This document shows positions 46,210-54,444 of a DNA stretch of 64,000 bases, piece by piece. The stretch comes from Intrasporangiaceae bacterium URHB0013. GTDB taxonomy: Bacteria; Actinomycetota; Actinomycetes; Actinomycetales; Dermatophilaceae. The translations under genes were made by a program, and so were the position numbers. Positions within the stretch are counted from its first letter, which is position 1, and each line of letters opens with the position of its first letter. The DNA lies in NCBI GenBank assembly GCA_000620545.1, contig JIBA01000016.1, positions 186,001 through 250,000 on the forward strand, in the 5' to 3' direction. Below the pieces are notes generated by a model that ran no database searches, was not told the DNA's origin, and saw only the letters and a list, made by a program, of their open reading frames with translations.

Positions 46210-46929
46210 GTGGAGTCGGACTTCGTCTACTCGAACCGCAGCCACCGGCCCCGCGGACCGGTGCTGTCGACGTTGTCGACCCTGGTGCCCGGCATCCGCG
46301 CCGTGCAGGAGCAGGTGCAGCCGTATGCCGTGTGGTGGGAGTCCCACAACCGCGTGGCCGCAGCGGGTCGTGGGCCGCTGTGGGTCGCACTCGGCGACTC
46401 GATGACGCAGGGCATCGGTGCGAGTGCGCCCGACCGCGGCTGGGTGGGGCAGCTCGACGGGCGCCTCCTCGGACGCGGCTGGGAGCACCGCCTCGTCAAC
46501 CTCGGCGTCAACGGCGCGCGCGTCGAGGACGTCCTCGAGCGCCAGCTGCCCGTGCTCGAGTCGCTCACGGCCGACGGGACGCCCGCGGCACTGGTCACCC
46601 TGATCATCGGCTCGAACGACATCCTCGTGCGCCGCCACCGCCGGGGTCTCGTCGAGCGCTTCGACCGGCTGCTGGACGTGCTGCCGACCCGCGCCGTCGT
46701 GTCGAACCTGCCAAACCCGTACCGCGAGGCCCGGCTCATCGACGCGATGCTCCGCGAGCGCGCCGACGCCGGACGCCTCGTCCTCGTCGACCTCCGTCGT
46801 GACGGACCCCGCTCCTGGCGGGGGCGCCTCGCCTCGGACAAGTTCCACCCCAACGACCGGGGGTACGCCGCCCTCGCGACGATCGTCGAGCGGGCCGTCG
46901 AGCGGGCAGGCCTGCTGGGGGGCCCGTGA
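46210..46929 (+). CDS. SGNH/GDSL-family hydrolase
   Basis: About 239 residues. Block I is LWVALGDSMTQGIGAS with the nucleophile Ser, block III is LIIGSNDIL, and block V DKFHPNDRGYAALA holds the catalytic Asp and His. These esterases deacylate lipids or sugars. No clear signal peptide is seen from the chosen start. Start is uncertain: GTG 46210 or GTG 46177, neither with a strong ribosome motif. It converges with the ABC operon, only four bases separating the stops. The related M. tuberculosis gene in this neighbourhood is also GDSL-like. Confidence 0.88.
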   Translation: MESDFVYSNRSHRPRGPVLSTLSTLVPGIRAVQEQVQPYAVWWESHNRVAAAGRGPLWVALGDSMTQGIGASAPDRGWVGQLDGRLLGRGWEHRLVNLGVNGARVEDVLERQLPVLESLTADGTPAALVTLIIGSNDILVRRHRRGLVERFDRLLDVLPTRAVVSNLPNPYREARLIDAMLRERADAGRLVLVDLRRDGPRSWRGRLASDKFHPNDRGYAALATIVERAVERAGLLGGP

Positions 46930-46933
46930 GGCC

Positions 46934-47761
46934 TCAGTCGAGCGGATCGAGGATCCGGTGGAGGAACTGGCGGGCACGTTCCGTGCGAGGCCGGGTCAGG
47001 ACCTCATCGGCCGTCCCCCGCTCGACGATGACACCGCCGTCCATGAAGAGCACCTGGTCGGCGACCTGCCTTGCGAAGCGGATCTCGTGGGTGACAACCA
47101 CCATCGTCCAGCCTTGCGTCGCAAGGTCCTTCATGACCGTGAGCACCTCGCCGACAAGCTCGGGGTCGAGCGCCGAGGTCGGCTCGTCGAAGAGCATCAG
47201 CTGGGGCCGGATCGCGAGCGCCCGGGCGATCCCGACCCGCTGCTGCTGGCCACCGGAGAGCTGATAGGGGTAGGCGTCCGCCTTCTCCTCGAGTCCGACC
47301 AGACGGAGCAGCTCGCGCGCCTCGGCCTCGGCTTCGGGGCGGTTCCGGCGCTGGGCGAGCACGGGGCCTGCCGTGACGTTCTCGAGGACCGAGAGGTGCG
47401 GGAAGAGGTGGTGCGACTGGAAGACCATGCCGCTCTGGGCGCGGAGGGTGGCGACCTGGCGCTTGGTCACCGGGCGCTGCCCGAAGTCGACCTCGACGTC
47501 GCCGATGCGGACCACGCCCGCGTCGGCGACGTCGAGCGCGTTGAGCGAGCGCAGGACCGTCGTCTTGCCCGACCCCGAGGGGCCGATGAGGACGTTGACG
47601 CTGCCGGGCGCGACGTCGAAGTCGATCGACCGGAGCACCTCGTTGCTCCCGAAGGACTTCGCGAGACCGGACACCGAGACGAGCGGGTCGGGCTGCCGCA
47701 CGGCGGAGCCCGCGGAACTCGCAGAGCCCGTGGAGGTCGTGGAGCGTGGTGATTCGGTCAT
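46934..47761 (-). CDS. Polar amino-acid ABC transporter, ATP-binding subunit
   Basis: 275 residues. P-loop GPSGSGKTTVLRSLNALD, signature YQLSGGQQQRVGIARALA, Walker B LMLFDEPTSALDPE and the switch His in VVVTHEIRFA. The pattern is the GlnQ/TcyC class importing polar amino acids such as glutamine, cystine or arginine. A 27-residue Ser/Thr-rich start precedes the domain. ATG 47761 overlaps the permease stop (ATGA). It is the last of the SBP-permease-ATPase operon. Confidence 0.95.
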   Translation of the reverse strand: MTESPRSTTSTGSASSAGSAVRQPDPLVSVSGLAKSFGSNEVLRSIDFDVAPGSVNVLIGPSGSGKTTVLRSLNALDVADAGVVRIGDVEVDFGQRPVTKRQVATLRAQSGMVFQSHHLFPHLSVLENVTAGPVLAQRRNRPEAEAEARELLRLVGLEEKADAYPYQLSGGQQQRVGIARALAIRPQLMLFDEPTSALDPELVGEVLTVMKDLATQGWTMVVVTHEIRFARQVADQVLFMDGGVIVERGTADEVLTRPRTERARQFLHRILDPLD

Positions 47762-48426
47762 GTCGCGACGTACCTGTTCTGTCGTTCCTCGAGGCGGGCC
47801 TGGGCGAAGGAGAGCACGAGGCAGACGCCCCAGTAGTAGACCGCCGCGACGCCGTAGAGCGCGAAGAACTCGTACGTCGGGGCAGCCGCCTCCTGCGCCA
47901 CCCGGAGCAGCTCGGTGACCTGGATGGTCGAGGCGAGCGAGGTGTCCTTGACGAGGGAGATGAGCGTGTTGGACAGCGGCGGGATGGCCGTCCGGGTGGC
48001 CTGCGGGAGGACGACGCGGCTCAGCGTCGTGGTGTAGCCCATTCCGACGGTGGATGCGGCCTCCCACTGTCCCTTCGGGACCGAGAGGATCGCCGAGCGG
48101 ATCACCTCGGCGGCATAGCCACCGACGTTGAGCGTGAAGGCGATGACCGCCGCCGGGAAGGGGTCGAAGCGCACGCCCATCGCCGGCAGGCCGTAGTAGA
48201 TGATGAACAGCTGGAGCAGCAGCGGCGTGCCACGGACCAGCGACACGTAGAGCCGCGCCAGCCCCGAGACCACGGGCACCGACGACAACCGCATGAGGGC
48301 GACGCCGAGCGCGAGGACCAGACCGAGGACGAAGCTGATGAGGGTCAGCGGGATCGTCGTCGTCACCGTGGCCCGCAGCAGCGGGCCCAGCGAGTCGAGG
48401 ATCAGCTGGAACGTCTGGTCGTTCAC
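47758..48426 (-). CDS. Polar amino-acid ABC transporter, permease subunit
   Basis: 222 residues with five likely membrane helices. The coupling loop AAEVIRSAILSVPKGQWEAASTVGMG is the EAA motif of the HisM/GlnP family, and LVRGTPLLLQLFIIYYGLP is typical of this class. GTG 48426 overlaps the binding-protein stop (GTGA). Only one permease gene is present, so it should act as a homodimer. Confidence 0.95.
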   Translation of the reverse strand: MNDQTFQLILDSLGPLLRATVTTTIPLTLISFVLGLVLALGVALMRLSSVPVVSGLARLYVSLVRGTPLLLQLFIIYYGLPAMGVRFDPFPAAVIAFTLNVGGYAAEVIRSAILSVPKGQWEAASTVGMGYTTTLSRVVLPQATRTAIPPLSNTLISLVKDTSLASTIQVTELLRVAQEAAAPTYEFFALYGVAAVYYWGVCLVLSFAQARLEERQNRYVAT

Positions 48427-49232
48427 GACGCAGAGGCGGCCGGCTGCTTCGAGACGTCGGCCGAGAAGTACTTCTGCGAGATCGTCGCCAGGGTGCCGTC
48501 CGCCTTGAGCTCGGCAAGGGCCTTGTCGATGGCGGCCACGAGGTCCGAGCCCTTGCGCGTCGCCACCACCTGCTCGGAGACGTCACCGGTCTTCGCCGCG
48601 ATCTTGACGGACTGGTCGCCGGTCGACTTCTGGTAGTCGAGCACCGCGAGGCTGTCGTTGACGGTCGCCTCGACGCGCGACTGCTTGAGCAGCGTGATCG
48701 CCTGGGTGAAGCCCTCGACCGACTCGACCTGGGCTCCGGCCTCCTTGGCGACGGCGGCCCAGTTGCTCGTGAGGCTCTGCGCGGACTTCTTGCCCTTGAG
48801 GCCCTCGATCGAGGTGATCGAGGAGTCGTTCGCACGCGTGGCGATGACGCCCTCGGACCACGTGTAGGTGGTGCTGAGGCCGTAGAGGCCGGCGCGCTCG
48901 GGGTTCTTCGTGACCTGGTTGACGACGACGTCGTAGCGGTCGGCGGCGAGCCCGGCGAAGATCGCGTCCCACGGCGTCTCGACGTACTCGACCTTGACAC
49001 CGAGCTTGTCGGCGACGGCCTTGGCGACCTCGACGTCGTAGCCAGTGAGGGCGTTCGTCTTCGGGTCGTGGAACGAGAACGGCGAGTAGGTGCCCTCGGT
49101 GGCGACGCGCAGGACGCCGGCCTGCTTGACGGCCTCGAGATCCGAGCCGCCCCCTGAGCCTGTGCTGCAGGCGGTGAGGACGACGGCGACGAGACTGGCG
49201 ATCAGGGCGGTGAGGGTGAACCTCGAACGCAT
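48423..49232 (-). CDS. Amino-acid binding lipoprotein (family 3 solute-binding protein)
   Basis: 269 residues. The signal peptide TALIASLVAVVLTAC ends in a lipobox. The mature part GVLRVATEGTYSPFSFHDPKTNALTGYDVEVAKAVADKLG is the family 3 signature; TPWDAIFAGLAADRYDVVVNQV follows. It delivers a polar amino acid to the permease. ATG 49232 is preferred over GTG 49241 because AGGAAG lies nine bases before the ATG. The adjacent metB suggests cystine or a methionine precursor, but that is only context. Confidence 0.95.
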   Translation of the reverse strand: MRSRFTLTALIASLVAVVLTACSTGSGGGSDLEAVKQAGVLRVATEGTYSPFSFHDPKTNALTGYDVEVAKAVADKLGVKVEYVETPWDAIFAGLAADRYDVVVNQVTKNPERAGLYGLSTTYTWSEGVIATRANDSSITSIEGLKGKKSAQSLTSNWAAVAKEAGAQVESVEGFTQAITLLKQSRVEATVNDSLAVLDYQKSTGDQSVKIAAKTGDVSEQVVATRKGSDLVAAIDKALAELKADGTLATISQKYFSADVSKQPAASAS

Positions 49233-49281
49233 GGTGTGCACTTCCTGGTGAATCGGCGGGTGGGGTGCGGACGGCCGCCAA

Positions 49282-49310
49282 CATATAACGCCATCTTGGG
49301 ATGGACATAA
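49282..49310 (-). promoter_or_regulatory. Candidate promoter/operator of the ABC transporter operon
   Basis: On the minus strand TTATGT (49305-49310) and TATATG (49282-49287) are 17 bases apart. The spacer holds a CCATC-N4-GATGG dyad (49291-49304), a possible repressor site. The region is clearly A+T-richer than its surroundings. Confidence 0.5.
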
Positions 49311-49455
49311 TCAGATGTCGAGCGCGCCCACGGCATGCCAACCGATGAGGGTGCCGGTGCATTCCCGCCCGGCGTGTCGCGCCCCGCCCTCCGGCAATCC
49401 GGCCGGTCCTCGGCGTGAGCGAAGAGCTCGAGCGAGGCAGCGGATCAGGCGCAGG

Positions 49456-50076
49456 TCAGCCGACGCCGTGGTCGCGGGCCCAGAGGGCGGCCGACGTGCG
49501 GTCTCCGACGCCGATCTGGCGGAAGACGTTGCCCAGGTGCACCTTGACGGTGCGCTCGCTGATGCCGAGGATCCGGGCGATCTGCTTGTTCGCCTGGCCT
49601 CGAGCCACGTGCGTCAGCACCTCACGCTCGCGCTCGCTCAGTGACGGCCCGGACGCGCGACGACCCAGGGAGGGCAGCAGCGCCCTGGCGACCCGAGGGT
49701 CGAGGGGTGCGTGCCCGGCCGCGGCAGCGCGCACCGCGTTGAGGACGTCGCCGGGCTCGCTGTCCTTGAGCAGGTAGCCGATCGCCCCCGCCTCGACCGC
49801 GGCGCGGACCCGGTCGGCCTCCGCGAACGAGGTGAGCACGACGACGGGAGCCGTCGCCCGGGCTGCGCGCAGCCTGCGGATCGCCTCGATGCCGTCGACC
49901 CCGGGCATCGAGAGGTCCATGAGGACGACGTCGGGGTCGAGGTGACGGACCACCTCGACGGCCTCGCCCCCGTCGGCCGCCTCCCCGACGACGCGCAGGT
50001 CGTCGCTGGCGTCGATGATGGTGCGCAGGCCGGCCCGGACCAGCCGGTGGTCGTCCACGACGACGACGGTCGTCAT
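49456..50076 (-). CDS. NarL-family response regulator
   Basis: 206 residues. Receiver domain: VVVVDDHRLVRAGL, the phospho-acceptor Asp in DVVLMDLSMPG, and VVVLTSFAEADRV with YLLKD. The C-terminal LuxR helix-turn-helix is LSEREREVLTHVARGQANKQIARILGISERTVKVHLGNVF. ATG 50076 overlaps the kinase stop (ATGA). With the kinase and the secreted Ser/Gly protein it forms one operon. Target genes are not visible. Confidence 0.95.
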   Translation of the reverse strand: MTTVVVVDDHRLVRAGLRTIIDASDDLRVVGEAADGGEAVEVVRHLDPDVVLMDLSMPGVDGIEAIRRLRAARATAPVVVLTSFAEADRVRAAVEAGAIGYLLKDSEPGDVLNAVRAAAAGHAPLDPRVARALLPSLGRRASGPSLSEREREVLTHVARGQANKQIARILGISERTVKVHLGNVFRQIGVGDRTSAALWARDHGVG

Positions 50077-51524
50077 CCGTTCTCCTTCTCCACGGGGAGC
50101 GCGAGCAACCACTGGGTGCCGTGGCCCGGCGCGGACCGGACCCGCAGGACCGCGCCGACGTCGGTCGCCAGGTCGGCGAGCACGCGTACGCCGAAGTGTC
50201 CCCCGGCGCGGGGCAGCTGTGTGGGATCCAGGCCGATTCCGTCGTCGTCGACACGCAGCACGACCGGGCGTCCGGGGTCCGTGCCGTCGGCTCCCAGCCG
50301 GATCGTGACGTGCCGGGCATCCGCGTGGCGTACGACGTTGCGCAGGCACTCGCGCGTGACGCGGTGCGTCACCTGCTGGGCCACCTCCCCGAGCCTCGCT
50401 GCCTGGGCCGCGTCGACGTCGACGGTGACGGCGATGCCGCGGCCGGCGAGCGGTCGGGCGAGGTCGGCGATCGCGACGGCCAGACCCGCGTCGGCGAGTC
50501 GCTCGGGATAGATGTCGACGAGGAGCGAGCGGAGGCTGGCGACGCTCGCCCGCACCGTCGATGCCGCCTCGGTGATCGTCGCCGCGAGCCGCGGTCGACC
50601 GTCGGACCGAGCGGACTCCGCCGCCCCGCTCACCGCCAGGGAGCTCGCGACCAGGTCCTGGACGGGCCCGTCGTGGAGGTCGGCGGCGATGCGACGTCGT
50701 TCGCGGGCCGACGCGTCCACCGCCCGGCGCAGCAGCGACTCGCGCTGGGCCTGCGCCGCGCCCAGCCGGTCGAGGAGGCGCCCGAGGATCGGGGCCATGA
50801 GGACGAGGAGCAGGAGCAGGCTGCTGGCGAGGACCCCGGCCAGCCCGCGCCACAGGTCGAAGGCGCGCGTGCGCACCGGTTCGTAGTCGCCGTAGACCTC
50901 GAAGAGCAGCTCGGCCCCCGAGGGGGTCCACACCGGCCGGTAGACCTCGAGCAGCTTGCCCCCGGTCTCGAACGCGTTCTCGGAGCGGCCGAGCTCGGAC
51001 ACCTCGGCGCGAGTCTGCGGCGACTCCAGCGTCTCGAGCTGCTCCTGACCGAGCGCGAAGCGCTGGCCGACCAGGCGCTCCTCGTCGGCGTAGACCACGC
51101 GCCCGTCGGGCGCCCACAGCTTGATGCGCACGATGCCGTTCGTCAGCACCCGGTCACGCACCACCTGGTCCAGGGCTGCGTATGCCGCCGCGTCGCCGGT
51201 GAGGAGGGCGTCCTGCAGGGCGGGCTGGACGACGGCCACGGCGAGGAGGTTGGTCGTGTGCGCCGCGTCGGTGACCGCCTGGCGCTCGGCGAGCCGGCTC
51301 GCCGCGAACGAGGCACCCACCACGACGACCAGGAAGACCGCGAGCGCTGCCACACCGAGCTGGACGAGCATCCGGCGCCGGGTCGGCAAGGGGCGCACCG
51401 GCGCCGGGGCGGCGCCGTCGGCGAGTGTCCACCATGGGGGGAGGTTCTGGTGGTCGCGCTCGCCGACGGCCCGCGGCGCCCCCGGGGGCTGGGGGTCCCC
51501 CGGGTGCGGCGCCGCCACAGGCAC
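50073..51524 (-). CDS. NarL-type sensor histidine kinase
   Basis: 483 residues. A Pro-rich cytoplasmic start, one membrane helix (VQLGVAALAVFLVVVVGASFA, about 54-74), an extracellular sensor of about 150 residues, a second helix (LAGVLASSLLLLLVLMAPIL), then the HisKA_3 dimerisation motif ARERRRIAADLHDGPVQDL with the phospho-His, and an ATPase domain with ECLRNVVRHADA and VDDDGIGLDP. GTG 51524. Its stop overlaps the response regulator. The 44-base gap to the secreted low-complexity gene upstream suggests shared transcription, perhaps with that protein acting as accessory sensor. Confidence 0.93.
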   Translation of the reverse strand: MPVAAPHPGDPQPPGAPRAVGERDHQNLPPWWTLADGAAPAPVRPLPTRRRMLVQLGVAALAVFLVVVVGASFAASRLAERQAVTDAAHTTNLLAVAVVQPALQDALLTGDAAAYAALDQVVRDRVLTNGIVRIKLWAPDGRVVYADEERLVGQRFALGQEQLETLESPQTRAEVSELGRSENAFETGGKLLEVYRPVWTPSGAELLFEVYGDYEPVRTRAFDLWRGLAGVLASSLLLLLVLMAPILGRLLDRLGAAQAQRESLLRRAVDASARERRRIAADLHDGPVQDLVASSLAVSGAAESARSDGRPRLAATITEAASTVRASVASLRSLLVDIYPERLADAGLAVAIADLARPLAGRGIAVTVDVDAAQAARLGEVAQQVTHRVTRECLRNVVRHADARHVTIRLGADGTDPGRPVVLRVDDDGIGLDPTQLPRAGGHFGVRVLADLATDVGAVLRVRSAPGHGTQWLLALPVEKENG

Positions 51525-51568
51525 CGGGATCGTGTCGCCGGCGCCTGCGCGGTCTGTGCCTTGTCTGG

Positions 51569-52180
51569 TCAGTGGTCCTCCTTACCGGAGTCGTCCGAGC
51601 CGTGTCCCCCGGACGAGTGGGAGGCGGAGTCGTCCGAGCCGTGGCCGCCGGAGTCGTCAGCCTCGGACGAGCCCGCGTTGCCCCCCGAGCGCGACGCCGC
51701 GGGACCTGACGAGCCTGACGAGCCGGACGAGCCGGACGAGCCGGACGAGCCGGACGAGCCGGACGAGCCGGACGAGCCCGAGGTGCCCGAGGTGCCCGAG
51801 GAACCCGAGGAACCCGAGGTGCCCGAGGAACCCGAGGTGCCCGAGGAGCCGGACCTCAGGTCGCCGCCGTGGTCGTCGCCGGCCTCGGTGCGGGAGTCGC
51901 GGGGCCGGTCGCCGCCGTGGTCGTCACCGGCCTCCGTGCGGGAGTCGCGGGGCCGGTCACCACCGTGGTCGTCACCGACCTCGGCCGTCCGGGTCGGGCT
52001 CGGAGTGGCGCTCGGCCTGCTCGACGGCGTGGGGTCGTCGTCGCCGGGCTCAGGGAGCAGCTGCGCCGAGGCGGGCACCCGGGTGGGCACGCTCTGGGCG
52101 AAGGAGCTGTTGCCGACCAGGCCGAGGGTGGCCGGCACGAGGGCGGCGACCGCGGCTGCGGCGAGGGGGATGCGTCTCAA
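51569..52180 (-). CDS. Secreted low-complexity Ser/Gly/Asp protein
   Basis: 203 residues. The N-terminus (RRIPLAAAAVAALVPATLGL...SFAQS) is a signal peptide. Then come a Pro/Ser/Thr stretch, two full copies plus a partial of a 16-residue repeat containing AGDDHGGDRPRDSRTE, a long run of SGS/SGT tripeptides (about 110-150), and a His/Asp/Gly-rich tail (GGHGSDDSASHSSGGHGSDD). No fold is expected. The His/Asp content might bind metal. Translation begins at TTG 52180, with AAAGG nine bases before it that overlaps the stop of a tiny upstream ORF. It is first of a unit with a two-component system. Confidence 0.82.
   Translation of the reverse strand: MRRIPLAAAAVAALVPATLGLVGNSSFAQSVPTRVPASAQLLPEPGDDDPTPSSRPSATPSPTRTAEVGDDHGGDRPRDSRTEAGDDHGGDRPRDSRTEAGDDHGGDLRSGSSGTSGSSGTSGSSGSSGTSGTSGSSGSSGSSGSSGSSGSSGSSGSSGPAASRSGGNAGSSEADDSGGHGSDDSASHSSGGHGSDDSGKEDH
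51708..51850. repeat. Short-period Ser-Gly coding repeat
   Basis: Tandem copies of GACGAGCCG and related nine-base words (plus strand) encode the SGS tract. Length variation here would keep the frame. Confidence 0.85.
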
Positions 52181-52193
52181 AGGAGTGGACCTT

Positions 52194-52280
52194 TCACGCA
52201 GGGAGGCCGACGTGCGCCAGCGCGATGCTGGTGCGGGGGCGGGAGGGGACGCGGCCCGGGGGGTGTGGGCGAGTCCTCAT
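52194..52280 (-). CDS. 28-residue leader ORF before the secreted Ser/Gly gene
   Basis: ATG 52280 is preceded by a perfect AGGAGG at five bases, the best ribosome-binding site in this region. The peptide is Arg/Pro-rich (RTRPHPPGRVPSRPRTS) and ends IALAHVGLPA. Its TGA is 14 bases before the next start and overlaps the GAAAGG that serves that gene, so translation of the two should be coupled. It is a possible attenuator or coupling leader; no homology is known to me. Confidence 0.55.
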   Translation of the reverse strand: MRTRPHPPGRVPSRPRTSIALAHVGLPA

Positions 52281-52471
52281 GGCGACCTCCTGGATGGGCC
52301 CCGTCCCGGATGGTCCGCGGCGGGTCAGCGGGTGCTGTGGATCCACCGTGCGTCCTCGGGGCGGGCAGGCACCATCGGGCTTTGGTCCTAGTACCTGTTC
52401 ACGACGACGACGAGGGGCCGCCGCAGGTTCACCTACCCGTGGACCCGGACCGTCACTCAGAGCCTGCAGGC

Positions 52472-53521
52472 TCATTCGCTCGGCCCTGCCACCTTCTGCC
52501 ATTCGCGGCTGTAGCCGTCGACGGTGTAGCCGAGGCGCCGGTTGACGGCGAGGATGTGGTCGTTGGACGCCGCGTTCCAGGTCCGGATCGCCGACACCTC
52601 GGGCATCTCCTCCATGAGCCGCAGGGCGTTCGCCGCCTTGAGGCGCAGACCCAGGCCATGGCCGCGGTGCTCCCTCAGCACCAGGGTGTCCCGCTGGTAG
52701 GCGAGGTGGGGTTCGTTCCTCGACACCGACACGGTGCTGAAGCCGACGAGTCGTCCGGAGGTGACGTGCCGCACCACCGTCTCGACGACGCGCCGGCCCG
52801 ATGCCCTGCTGCGCGCGTTGCTCGCTCGAAGGCGTTCCGCGTCCCAGTCCTCCTCGGCGATGTCGAGGTCGTCGGCGGGGGCGTCGGTGCTCATCCGCTG
52901 CTGGAGGACGGCCCGGTCCTCGAGCCACGCGTCCGGCATGTCATCGACGTAGGACTCGAACGCGTAGTCCGCCGCGCCGGGTCGCTCGGCGACGGCGTGC
53001 AGCATCGCAGGGTCGGCAGGCAGGGTCTGTTCGCTGCGGAGCACCGTCTGAGCCACCACGAAGCCGCGCGAGGTGGCGAAGCCCTCTGCGGCGTCGACCC
53101 CACCCTCGGCCCACTCCGTCTCGACCATGAGGGTGGAGCGGTCGTTCTCCGCTGAGATCCGCTCGCCCTCGGCCAGCAGGCGCGACCCGACACCGACTCC
53201 CCGCGCGGAGGGCAGCACCGAGAGCCAGAGCATCGCGGCGTGCTGGTTGTCGCGCAGCGGCAGGTGCACCTCGAGGGCCCCGACCAGGTCCGTGCCGCGC
53301 CAGGCTGCCAGCGCGACGCGCATCTTGTCGGTTTCCCGGACGAAGCCACGGATCTCCTCGAGGGTCCAGGCACTCCCCCGGTCGCCGAAGAGGTCGCGCT
53401 GGATCGCCGCGTGGACGTCGATCCACTCCTGGGCCGCCTGCTCCTGGTCCGGGTCGAGCAGGTCCACCGGGCGCACGTCGAAGGCAGCACGGTCGCCGAA
53501 GGCAGCGCGGTCGTCGCTCAT
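52472..53521 (-). CDS. Tandem-GNAT acetyltransferase
   Basis: 349 residues with two GNAT-like halves. The first has LWLSVLPSARGVGVGSRLLAEGERI, an acetyl-CoA loop; the second has TLVLREHRGHGLGLRLKAANALRLM and the end RTWNAASNDHILAVNRRLGY. Two-domain proteins of this kind include mycothiol synthase MshD, but the wording here is that of the broader actinobacterial GNAT group of unknown substrate. ATG 53521. It diverges from msrA across about 130 bases. Confidence 0.88.
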   Translation of the reverse strand: MSDDRAAFGDRAAFDVRPVDLLDPDQEQAAQEWIDVHAAIQRDLFGDRGSAWTLEEIRGFVRETDKMRVALAAWRGTDLVGALEVHLPLRDNQHAAMLWLSVLPSARGVGVGSRLLAEGERISAENDRSTLMVETEWAEGGVDAAEGFATSRGFVVAQTVLRSEQTLPADPAMLHAVAERPGAADYAFESYVDDMPDAWLEDRAVLQQRMSTDAPADDLDIAEEDWDAERLRASNARSRASGRRVVETVVRHVTSGRLVGFSTVSVSRNEPHLAYQRDTLVLREHRGHGLGLRLKAANALRLMEEMPEVSAIRTWNAASNDHILAVNRRLGYTVDGYSREWQKVAGPSE

Positions 53522-53652
53522 CCGGGCAGTCTGTCGGCCACACCGCTCGGGTGCGAGCTATTTGCCCGCGACCGGGCCACCCGGCATACGCAGGGGGTCG
53601 CCGACGTTGTAGGGACGTAAGACGCTCCCAGCAACAAGGATGTGACTCTCGC

Positions 53653-54357
53653 ATGGTGTTCGGACTCGGCAAGAAGACCCAGATGCCCACCCGCGAGGAC
53701 GCCCTGTCGGGCCGTCCGGAGCGCCCGTTCCACGTGAGCCCCACGCACGTCGTGCTCGGGACGCCGCTCGAAGGGCCGTGGCCCGACGGCTCCGAGGTGC
53801 TCTACGTAGCAATGGGCTGCTTCTGGGGCGTCGAGCGGATCTTCTGGAAGCAGGACGGCGTCGTGTCGACCGCCGCCGGCTACATGGGGGGCTACACCCC
53901 CAACCCAACGTACGAGGAGACGTGCACCGGGCTCACCGGTCACGCCGAGACCGTCCGGGTCGTCTACGACCCGACGCGGACCTCACCCGAGCTGCTCCTC
54001 AAGGCGTTCTGGGAGAACCACGACCCCACGACGGCCAACCGGCAGGGCAACGACGTCGGCACCGTCTACCGCTCCGCGATCTACTGGACGACCGAGGGCC
54101 AGCGGCTCGCCGCCGAGGCCACCCGCGAGGCCTTCCAGAAGGTGCTCGACGACAACGGCCTCGGCCGGATCACGACGGAGATCCGCTCCGCCGAGGACGC
54201 GGGGACCTTCTACCTCGCCGAGGACTACCACCAGGGCTGCCTCCACAAGAACCCCGGCGGCTACTGCAACCACGGCCCGAACGGCCTCACCTGCCCGGTC
54301 GGGATCGTCCGCCAGGACCAGCTGCCTGCCCAGCAGGACATCGCGCCGCCCGCCTGA
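53653..54357 (+). CDS. msrA: Peptide-methionine (S)-S-oxide reductase MsrA
   Basis: 234 residues. The catalytic Cys is in VAMGCFWGVERIFWKQDGV, with TAAGYMGGYTPNPTYEETCTGLTGHAE and the Asp/His segment AEDYHQGCLHKNPGGYCNHG. It repairs oxidised methionine; the C-terminal cysteines probably recycle the enzyme. A 50-residue N-terminal extension precedes the domain, without a signal peptide. ATG 53653 follows AAGGA. A T-run terminator follows the gene. Confidence 0.96.
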   Translation: MVFGLGKKTQMPTREDALSGRPERPFHVSPTHVVLGTPLEGPWPDGSEVLYVAMGCFWGVERIFWKQDGVVSTAAGYMGGYTPNPTYEETCTGLTGHAETVRVVYDPTRTSPELLLKAFWENHDPTTANRQGNDVGTVYRSAIYWTTEGQRLAAEATREAFQKVLDDNGLGRITTEIRSAEDAGTFYLAEDYHQGCLHKNPGGYCNHGPNGLTCPVGIVRQDQLPAQQDIAPPA

Positions 54358-54377
54358 GCGAGCTCGACGCCACCTGG

Positions 54378-54423
54378 CTGCGGCCCAGCGGGATCTCGAT
54401 CCCACTGGGCCGCAGTCTTTTTC
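54378..54423 (+). terminator. Rho-independent terminator of msrA
   Basis: 18-bp inverted repeat with one mismatch (arms 54378-54395 and 54398-54415) followed by TCTTTTT. The one clear T-run terminator of the window; its stem may also serve the convergent RTX gene. Confidence 0.92.
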
Positions 54424-54444
54424 CCGTGTCGGGACGAGTGAGGC

